Below, one piece after another: positions 58,341 to 64,000 of a DNA stretch of 64,000 nucleotides. Positions within the stretch are counted from its first letter, which is position 1. The number at the start of each line of letters is the position of its first letter. Both the position numbers and the translations under genes were made by a program. Under the pieces are notes generated by a model that was not told the DNA's origin, did not search any database, and saw nothing but the letters and a program-made list of their open reading frames with translations. Origin of the DNA: an uncultured Candidatus Saccharibacteria bacterium (GTDB lineage: Bacteria; Patescibacteriota; Saccharimonadia; Saccharimonadales; Saccharimonadaceae); contig CALHZK010000011.1 of the NCBI GenBank assembly GCA_938040655.1, forward strand, positions 11,170 to 75,169, written 5' to 3'.

Positions 58341-59387
58341 ATGTTAGACGACATGAATATATTAGAGCAACGTGATCCAGGCAATACCCGCGGTTTTGCC
58401 GCGCTGATGGCCAATCAGACCGCCTATGAAGTAGCGGTAGAGCCGGGCGCACCGGTGACTGAGCAGGTGCATCAGATTGTCTTGGCTGGTATGGGCGGAT
58501 CAGCGTTGGCGGCTGATATGATCTCGGTACTGACGACGGGTTGGCTACATGTACCCCTGCAGGTTGTCAAAGGCTACGAGCTGCCGGGTTTTGTTGGCAA
58601 AAACACCCTGGTGATTGCCACCAGTCATTCTGGCAACACTGAGGAGACGCTCGCGTGCTACCAGCAGGCTCGTCAGGCTGGCTGTATGGTGGGTGTGATG
58701 ACTACTGGTGGGCAACTGCTCGAGCAGGCAATGGCTGATAATCTCCCGTACGTGCAACTGCCGTCTGGTGGGCAGCCGCGGATGTCGACAATGTATCATC
58801 TTCGAGGACTGTTGAAATTATTACAGCATTTTTATGTGATCGATAACCACTTGTACGACGAGATGGAGGATAATACCACCTGGCTGGATAGCCATTTACT
58901 GCGCTGGACACCAGAGGTGCCGGAGCATGAGAATGGTGCCAAACGGCTGGCCTTGGCCCTGGCGGGTAAAACAGCGGTTTTTTATGGCGGTGAGCTGACC
59001 TGGCCGCTGGCTTATAAATGGAAGATCAGCCTCAATGAGTCTGCCAAAAATATGGCTTTTTGGAATCGCTACCCAGAATTCAGTCACAACGAGTTCGTCG
59101 GCTGGTCGTCGCACCCGGTGGATAAGCCGTTTGCGGTTGTTGATTTTCGGAGTAGCTTGGAGCGGCCGCGAATCCGCCAGCGGATGGAAATCACCGACCA
59201 ACTCCTCAGTGGTATGCGACCAAAAGCCATAGTTGTCGAGCTACAGGGCGAGACCCTGATGCAGCAGCTGCTCTGGGGGATGGCGCTGGCCGATATCACG
59301 AGTATTTATCTGGCAGTCCTCAACAATGTCAACCCAGAGCCAGTCGCCTTGGTCGAGAAGCTGAAGCAAGAATTGGCAGCACTGTAG
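58341..59387 (+). CDS. bifunctional phosphoglucose/phosphomannose isomerase (SIS family)
   Basis: 348-aa SIS-domain protein. It has LAGMGGSALAADM and ATSHSGNTEETLACYQQA in the first SIS fold, SGGQPRMSTMYHLRG, and EFSHNEFVGW near the catalytic base, the layout of PGI/PMI isomerases that interconvert glucose-6-P, fructose-6-P and mannose-6-P. The ATG at 58341 is preferred over GTG 58329 for its AAAGGGTGAG Shine-Dalgarno. This could feed glucose-1-phosphate supply for the rhamnose pathway; that link is inferred. Palindromic promoter upstream. Confidence 0.87.
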   Translation: MLDDMNILEQRDPGNTRGFAALMANQTAYEVAVEPGAPVTEQVHQIVLAGMGGSALAADMISVLTTGWLHVPLQVVKGYELPGFVGKNTLVIATSHSGNTEETLACYQQARQAGCMVGVMTTGGQLLEQAMADNLPYVQLPSGGQPRMSTMYHLRGLLKLLQHFYVIDNHLYDEMEDNTTWLDSHLLRWTPEVPEHENGAKRLALALAGKTAVFYGGELTWPLAYKWKISLNESAKNMAFWNRYPEFSHNEFVGWSSHPVDKPFAVVDFRSSLERPRIRQRMEITDQLLSGMRPKAIVVELQGETLMQQLLWGMALADITSIYLAVLNNVNPEPVALVEKLKQELAAL

Positions 59388-59504
59388 CAAGATTGTCATA
59401 CACAGTAGAGCAAGCTTGTTAGCTCGCTGCCAGGTAGGCGATAAGTCGGCTTGCAAAGCAGGCTGTTAGGAGTTACTCCGGCTTTCTAGCGACAGGTATT
59501 CATC

Positions 59505-59541
59505 AAACTACCGCCTTCTAGTGGTGAGGCGGTAGTTTTGG
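59505..59541. terminator. bidirectional terminator
   Basis: Perfect 12-bp stem AAACTACCGCCT / AGGCGGTAGTTT with a 10-nt loop, flanked by TTTT on the plus strand and a T-rich flank on minus; it separates the convergent isomerase and MacB-like genes. The other 117 bp of the gap (59388-59504) show nothing recognisable. Confidence 0.8.
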
Positions 59542-59583
59542 TGTGGCACAGAGAGGCGTCCAGTGCCTTGTGTCGTCTTCTAT

Positions 59584-60795
59584 CTAATAACGGAGCGATT
59601 CGATAGGGTCTTTTTGTGCTGCTCGGGCAGCTGGGTAGATACCGAACACGATGCCGATGACAATCGATACACCAATTGCCCAGGCAGCGGCGTGCCAGTG
59701 CAAGATCGGCGTAAATGGTAGGTAGAGGCTGATCAGGTATGCTGCAGCCACGCCCATGAGGTAGCCCAGGACACCGCCGAATAAACCGATGATCGCCGAC
59801 TCAATCAGGAACTGATCGATAATATTGCGGTTTGTCGCCCCAACGGCTTTTCTGATGCCGACTTCACGCTGGCGTTCTGCCACGTTGACCAGCATGACAT
59901 TCATGATGCCGACACCACCAACAACCAGCGAAATAACTGCAATTAGCGTGACGACTGTGGTAATGGCAGCGATAAGCCCGGCGTTTGGTGCGGCAATTTC
60001 TCGGCCGATTAATACATGGTAGTCGGTATCGCCGTGATGATTTTTTTGCAAGATGTTCTTTGCCTTTTCGACGGTGTCTTTGAGCGACTCAGCATTGGCA
60101 GCAGAAATGACGATTTGCTGGATCTGCGGTACACCCTGAGTAAACTTTTTGCTGACAGCTGTCGGTACAAGAGCTGAGCGATCAAGGTTGTCGATCCCTA
60201 GATAGGTGAGCTGTTTCTTCATCGGTTTTAACACGCCAACAACAGTCAAGGTTTCATCGTGAATTTTGATGATATTACCCAAGGCATGATCGGTACCAAA
60301 CAAATCAATTGCCAACTGGCTGCCGATGACAATACCATTGGCTTCGTCAACAAACTGACCCTCACGCATTTCGATATCGGCGATTGTTTGGAGCGCACCA
60401 CTGGTGCCGATGACGGCGGCTTTTTGAGCATCCTGGCTATTTGAGGGGGTCAACTTAGTGTGGTGAATTGACAGAGGTGCGGCCTGGCTGCCGCCAATTC
60501 GACTAATGGCGTCAGCGTCCTTTTCGGTCAGTGAGTTGATCGGGCTGATACCCTGAGAACTATTCAAAAGTGATGTATTTTTATTGCTACTACCAGGCCG
60601 AACGAGAGCGATGGTGTCAGAGACCTTGGCCGCTTGATCGCCCAGCAGGCGGTTTGCGCCACCCATGAGCGATAGAATGAGCGTGATACTGGCAATACCA
60701 ATCGTCACACCGATGACAGTCAGATAAGTGCGCATACGGTTTGCTTTGAGTGACTCGACCGCATTCTCGAAATGATTTTTGAATAGTAGTTTCAT
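59584..60795 (-). CDS. MacB/FtsX-type ABC transporter permease
   Basis: 403-aa permease: N-terminal helix (about 20-45), a large extracytoplasmic MacB_PCD-like domain (about 50-270), and three C-terminal helices (about 275-305, 325-355, 365-390), the standard type VII ABC topology. The motif VNVAERQREVGIRKAVGATNRNI before the third helix is typical. Such systems do mechanotransmission on envelope substrates or export peptides or lipoproteins. ATGA overlap with the ATPase gene; substrate unknown. Confidence 0.88.
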   Translation of the reverse strand: MKLLFKNHFENAVESLKANRMRTYLTVIGVTIGIASITLILSLMGGANRLLGDQAAKVSDTIALVRPGSSNKNTSLLNSSQGISPINSLTEKDADAISRIGGSQAAPLSIHHTKLTPSNSQDAQKAAVIGTSGALQTIADIEMREGQFVDEANGIVIGSQLAIDLFGTDHALGNIIKIHDETLTVVGVLKPMKKQLTYLGIDNLDRSALVPTAVSKKFTQGVPQIQQIVISAANAESLKDTVEKAKNILQKNHHGDTDYHVLIGREIAAPNAGLIAAITTVVTLIAVISLVVGGVGIMNVMLVNVAERQREVGIRKAVGATNRNIIDQFLIESAIIGLFGGVLGYLMGVAAAYLISLYLPFTPILHWHAAAWAIGVSIVIGIVFGIYPAARAAQKDPIESLRY

Positions 60796-61709
60796 GGGGT
60801 ACTCTTCTTGTTGTTAGTTTGATCTTTGCTGTCAGATGTGTCTAATTGATGAGATGTGGGCTCAGCAGGTTGCGATGTCGCTACAGCTGCCGTGTCGTCA
60901 TCGGCTGGTTGCGTGCGAGAGCTGGCTGCTTTGCCGGGTGACTTTGTCGATTTCTTGCGTGGTGATTTCTTGCGGTCAGTCGGTGTCAAGCGAGCCTTGA
61001 ATGGTGACTTACGCTTCATCTTTTCATCGGTATCGATCTTGCCATCGAGCATGGTAATGACACGGCTCGCATACGAAAGCAAGTCAGGGTTGTGGGTCAC
61101 CATGATGATAGTGTTGCCGCGGCGGTGAATATCTGCCAGCTCCTCCATGATGATATGGCTAGTTTTTGAATCTAGGTTGCCGGTCGGCTCATCAGCCAAG
61201 ATAATCGATGGGCTGTTGACCAAGGCTCGAGCAATTGCCACTCGCTGCACCTGACCGCCGGATAGTTGGTGGGGCAGGTAATATTCACGCTCGCCCAGGT
61301 GGAAGTTTCGCAGGATGCGGCTGGCCTCTTGGAGGCGCTTTGTCTTGCGTACCCCCTTGTAGGTCAGAGGTAGGGCTACATTATCGATAATCGTTAACCG
61401 CGGGATCAGGTTAAAATTCTGAAAAATAAAACCAATATTTTGCGAGCGAATTTTTGCCAAGTGCCGTGGGATCAAATTGTCGACCGGTTTGCTATCGAGG
61501 TAATACTCGCCAGCTGACGGTTGGTCAAGCAGGCCGATGATGTTGAGTAGGGTGGTTTTGCCGCAGCCGCTCGGGCCCATGATGGCGATAAATTCGCCTT
61601 TTTCGACGGTTAGATTTACGTCGTCAAGCGCGACGTGTTCAGCATCACCAAAGCCGAAGCGCTTGGTGATACCAGTCAATTTTATACGTGGAGATGTACT
61701 TTTTGCCAT
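60792..61709 (-). CDS. LolD/MacB-type ABC transporter ATP-binding protein with long C-terminal tail
   Basis: 305-aa ATPase: Walker A GPSGCGKTT (about 45-53), the QNFNLIPRLT Q-loop, signature LSGGQVQRVAIARAL, Walker B IILADEPTGNLDS and switch His in MVTHNPD. The last 70 residues (about 235-305) are a Lys/Pro/Thr/Ser-rich tail, mostly absent from LolD homologues. TATAAT at 61718-61723 is 8 nt before the ATG, with TTGCAC 18 bp further upstream: leaderless. Pairs with the permease encoded downstream. Confidence 0.9.
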   Translation of the reverse strand: MAKSTSPRIKLTGITKRFGFGDAEHVALDDVNLTVEKGEFIAIMGPSGCGKTTLLNIIGLLDQPSAGEYYLDSKPVDNLIPRHLAKIRSQNIGFIFQNFNLIPRLTIIDNVALPLTYKGVRKTKRLQEASRILRNFHLGEREYYLPHQLSGGQVQRVAIARALVNSPSIILADEPTGNLDSKTSHIIMEELADIHRRGNTIIMVTHNPDLLSYASRVITMLDGKIDTDEKMKRKSPFKARLTPTDRKKSPRKKSTKSPGKAASSRTQPADDDTAAVATSQPAEPTSHQLDTSDSKDQTNNKKSTP

Positions 61710-61717
61710 TACTATGT

Positions 61718-61747
61718 ATTATAGTCAGGTTTCTGGTTTTCGTGCAA
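61718..61747 (-). promoter_or_regulatory. promoter of the LolD/MacB operon (leaderless)
   Basis: Minus strand TTGCAC (61742-61747), 18-bp spacer, TATAAT (61718-61723), 8 nt from the ATG. Confidence 0.6.
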
Positions 61748-61773
61748 CCATAAGGGGAGAAAATTACAACAAA

Positions 61774-61802
61774 TTGTCACGACTCGTGAGATGAGTTATA
61801 CT
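61774..61802 (+). promoter_or_regulatory. tRNA-Ser(GGA) promoter
   Basis: TTGTCA (61774-61779), 17-bp spacer, TATACT (61797-61802), 9 nt before the tRNA 5' end. Confidence 0.7.
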
Positions 61803-61811
61803 TGGCGGCAC

Positions 61812-61901
61812 GGAAGGGTGCAGGAGTGGTTGAACTGGCACGCCTGGAACGCGTGTAAGGGAGAAATCTCTTCGAGGGTTCGAATCCCTCTCCTTCCGCC
61901 A
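61812..61901 (+). tRNA. tRNA-Ser(GGA)
   Basis: Class II tRNA on the plus strand: acceptor GGAAGGG / TCCTTCC, anticodon stem CACGC / GCGTG with loop CTGGAAC (anticodon GGA), long variable arm, T-arm GGTTCGAATCC, discriminator G and encoded CCA. No terminator follows; the next start codon is 9 nt away. Confidence 0.95.
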
Positions 61902-61910
61902 GTCTGATAT

Positions 61911-63053
61911 ATGCCGAGAATAGTGCCGAAATCACCAGAATTACGCCAGGCGCAGTGTACCGCGTTTATTGACGAACTTACTGACGAACAGACGAAGCAG
62001 TATTTGCGAGGGAGGTTGAACGGACTCATCCATGTATCGATCACTGGCCTCCACCAGGCGCTTGACCAACACCAAAATATGCCAGACATCGAGCGTGGAG
62101 AACGCGCCGATCAGCGTGATGAAATGATAGATGCCGAGCAAATTACCTCGGTACTGCCTACTTATAGTAATTTTTTGCGTACAGTAGACGGCCGGCGGTA
62201 TGAGCCGATTCGTCAACGGGAGACCCTGCTGGTGCGGTATAATGATCAGTTCAAACCGCTTGTCAGGCAGTTGACTCATGAGTATTCTACACTTGCCAAG
62301 GTGACGGATCACCCAAATTTCATCGGTGCCGGTGTCTACTCAGCGGCTTTTCAGCTGGTGTGCGATGAGCAAGAATATGTCGTCAGAATTCCACACTACA
62401 CGAGGCCAAGCCCGCGGACAGTTGAGCGTTATTTATCTGGTTTATTGCGGACTCAGGGAGTGCCGCATCTAGAGCAGGTTGTTGCGGTGTCGTATGAGGA
62501 TGGGGTGACAGTGGCAGAGCGGATGCCTGGCAAGCCGATGAATAATTCGCTGACCAAAGATGATATCAGTGCGATCACTGACCAGCAGCTGTCTGACCTG
62601 GTCGATACACTTGCTCGGGCAATTGACTGCGGGGTCGCGATCGACCCAAAGCCGACCAACGTGCTTTATGACCGACAGGCTGGGTTTGGTCTGATCGATT
62701 ACGAGGCTGTCCTCCCGTGGGATGACATTGCCCGCAATCTTGGTGAGGTCATCAGCTGGATGGTTGACCCACTTATGTCAGCTGGGCTCTATGGCACAGA
62801 CCAGATGATGCTTATGGGCTGGGACGTCTATGAATACAGTAAATCAGTGATGGCGATGAATATGGCTGTCCTGCGGCGATTTCGGGCGATTATTGAGGAA
62901 AAGCTACCAGCGTGCGATCAAGTACCAGCCCTCCAGCAGATTGATATGCACCTGGCTGCCGCGCAGGCTAGCCTGGATGATCAGGAGAGAATTGGCTACA
63001 TTGCTGACTTAATGGACGACAATGGCGATGGTGTGATCTACGGGTACTCTTAA
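61911..63053 (+). CDS. protein kinase/aminoglycoside phosphotransferase-fold protein
   Basis: 380-aa protein with a helical N-terminus (about 1-130) and a kinase-like C-terminal region: glycine loop GAGVYSAAF (139-147), VVRI (157-160) where VAIK is normal (Arg replaces Lys), catalytic-loop-like IDPKPTN (Asp245, Asn250), and LIDYE (Asp263) in the DFG position. The fold resembles APH/choline-kinase type phosphotransferases; the Lys replacement makes activity uncertain. It starts 9 nt after tRNA-Ser(GGA) with no separate promoter, so it is transcribed with the tRNA. Confidence 0.75.
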   Translation: MPRIVPKSPELRQAQCTAFIDELTDEQTKQYLRGRLNGLIHVSITGLHQALDQHQNMPDIERGERADQRDEMIDAEQITSVLPTYSNFLRTVDGRRYEPIRQRETLLVRYNDQFKPLVRQLTHEYSTLAKVTDHPNFIGAGVYSAAFQLVCDEQEYVVRIPHYTRPSPRTVERYLSGLLRTQGVPHLEQVVAVSYEDGVTVAERMPGKPMNNSLTKDDISAITDQQLSDLVDTLARAIDCGVAIDPKPTNVLYDRQAGFGLIDYEAVLPWDDIARNLGEVISWMVDPLMSAGLYGTDQMMLMGWDVYEYSKSVMAMNMAVLRRFRAIIEEKLPACDQVPALQQIDMHLAAAQASLDDQERIGYIADLMDDNGDGVIYGYS

Positions 63054-63113
63054 TAAGTAGCGGATAAATAGCCGAGCGACATAGGTTGCTATAGCGTCCA
63101 CGAGAAAAAGTTG

Positions 63114-63119
63114 TATAAT
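63114..63119 (+). promoter_or_regulatory. -10 box of a leaderless hypothetical gene
   Basis: TATAAT ends 6 nt before the ATG at 63126. No clear -35. Confidence 0.5.
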
Positions 63120-63125
63120 ATAGCC

Positions 63126-63863
63126 ATGAAAAGAGAAGCCCACACCCCTTATCCTACCCCAAACAATCCAAACAATCCTATGTATACACTCGAAAATCCT
63201 TTTGATGTAGCGGGGTGTGAACTTGGCCAGGCTGCACTAACCGCGGCGGCCATCAAGACAATAGACACACCCTCGGTCGCAGATATGCGCCCACGGGTCC
63301 TTATCGATGAGCAGGGCGACCTGAGAGAAGACCCAAATCTCTTCACCGAGGAGATGTTGAACACCCATTCGCCAAAGGAGCGAGAGGAGCGCATCAACGC
63401 TACTGCGCGGGATAGAGTGAACCGCTATATTGCGCTGATTGGTGGGTTTGAGGCGGTCGACTTCTCGACTATCCGCCAGGAAGTCATCCACTTATTTGGC
63501 GCTATGGTAGGCCCCGGCCCGGTTATTCATGCCGTCAATCAGTATATCGAGGAGAATAGTGACCGTATCGCAGCCCAAGACACGCAAGAGAGTAGAGAAC
63601 CTCTCGCTAAACAGGGTTCACCAGAAGACCCTCAGGAAGTTGCTGAGGGGCGACTACCTGATACCTATTTCGTCCTTACAGACGACGTAATCAAAAAGCA
63701 TCGTCAGGAGCTTCTTGCGGAGATAGAGAAGGACGCGGCCATCATCAGAGAAGCCGATAGTTATATACCACCTAAGATGAGACCAGATCAGTTTCCTGCG
63801 CTAGTCGTAGGCCGGCCTCCTAATGAAGTAGTGTGGGTATTACGGGGTTTAGGTTTATTTTAG
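63126..63863 (+). CDS. uncharacterised soluble protein
   Basis: 245-aa hydrophilic protein, acidic overall, with Asn/Pro-rich start (TPNNPNNP) and a helical central part (ERINATARDRVNRYIALIGGFEAVDFSTI). No signal peptide, membrane helix or recognised motif. The ATG at 63126 lies 6 nt after TATAAT, indicating a leaderless transcript; an upstream TTG at 63111 overlaps the promoter and is rejected. Separate from the kinase-like gene by 72 bp. Function unknown. Confidence 0.68.
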   Translation: MKREAHTPYPTPNNPNNPMYTLENPFDVAGCELGQAALTAAAIKTIDTPSVADMRPRVLIDEQGDLREDPNLFTEEMLNTHSPKEREERINATARDRVNRYIALIGGFEAVDFSTIRQEVIHLFGAMVGPGPVIHAVNQYIEENSDRIAAQDTQESREPLAKQGSPEDPQEVAEGRLPDTYFVLTDDVIKKHRQELLAEIEKDAAIIREADSYIPPKMRPDQFPALVVGRPPNEVVWVLRGLGLF

Positions 63864-63887
63864 CTCATTCTACGGTTTGGGCAGCGT

Positions 63888-64000
63888 CTAGCTATCCTTA
63901 CGATCTTCCTTCTGTTCTTCGCTCTCGATTTCGTCTTCGAAGAGGGGCACCACAAACCGCGGCTCACCCTCAATGCCGTGCTCTTTCGCGAGTTCTTCGG
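63888..64000 (-). CDS. C-terminal end of an unidentified protein, cut by the window
   Basis: The minus-strand frame is open from the window edge and ends at a TAG (63888-63890). It encodes about 37 residues ending EEQKEDRKDS with an acidic, charged tail preceded by EGEPRFVVPLFEDEIE. Probably the tail of a real gene convergent with the one at 63126; the family cannot be named from this fragment. Confidence 0.5.
   Translation of the reverse strand, partial: EELAKEHGIEGEPRFVVPLFEDEIESEEQKEDRKDS

Overview
The window reads as chromosomal DNA of a Patescibacteria (CPR) organism, most probably Candidatus Saccharibacteria (TM7). This is inferred from the combination of short T4SS_pilin-type proteins, PrgI/VirB4/VirB6-like genes, small compact operons, a Gram-positive style YidC/RnpA/RpmH/DnaA/DnaN origin region, and TGA used as a stop codon (which argues against the code-25 CPR lineages). 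No rRNA is present, so the phylum call is not proven here.

Layout. (1) 1-19,900: surface polysaccharide locus. It holds dTDP-rhamnose genes (rmlC partial, rmlD, rmlA, and a second rmlD), several GT2 enzymes, a GT8, a tandem GT4 fusion, a Wzx-like flippase, a Wzm/Wzt ABC exporter, DUF2304, DUF2142 and GtrA membrane proteins, and a large secreted lysozyme-like protein with ChW repeats. (2) 19,886-24,792: origin region with khpB/jag, yidC, rnpA and rpmH on the minus strand and dnaA and dnaN on the plus strand. DnaA-box-like sites lie on both sides of dnaA. (3) 24,796-38,372 (minus): a tightly coupled type IV secretion-like operon with a lysozyme/CHAP hydrolase, a giant membrane protein ending in a C39-like peptidase, a VirB4 ATPase split in two, PrgI and a VirB6-like protein. 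(4) 38,706-40,712 (plus), with a sixth member at 43,416-43,823: six small pilin-like membrane proteins. (5) 40,850-64,000: housekeeping genes (hsp20, comF, rlmH, valS, femX-like, tsaD, murE, murF, groES-groEL, phosphoglucose/phosphomannose isomerase, a LolD/MacB-type ABC transporter), five tRNAs and several uncharacterised proteins.

How the parts fit together. Rhamnose nucleotide sugars, glycosyltransferases and two export routes would build the cell-surface glycan. The T4SS-like cluster has an ATPase, a channel, pilins and two wall-active enzymes, but no relaxase, coupling protein or VirB9/VirB10 is recognised in the window. That suggests a surface or effector device for an episymbiont rather than a conjugation system; this is inference.

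Expression signals are striking. Many genes, including dnaN, yidC, rnpA, murE, murF, wzm, prgI and a lolD-like gene, have a TATAAT-like -10 box 6-9 nt before the start codon, which predicts leaderless mRNAs. Operon-internal genes, and first genes such as dnaA, rmlA and groES, use Shine-Dalgarno sequences. A perfect CIRCE operator precedes groES. A 12-bp hairpin sequesters the ribosome-binding site of the VirB6-like gene. No CRISPR array, insertion sequence or prophage was seen.
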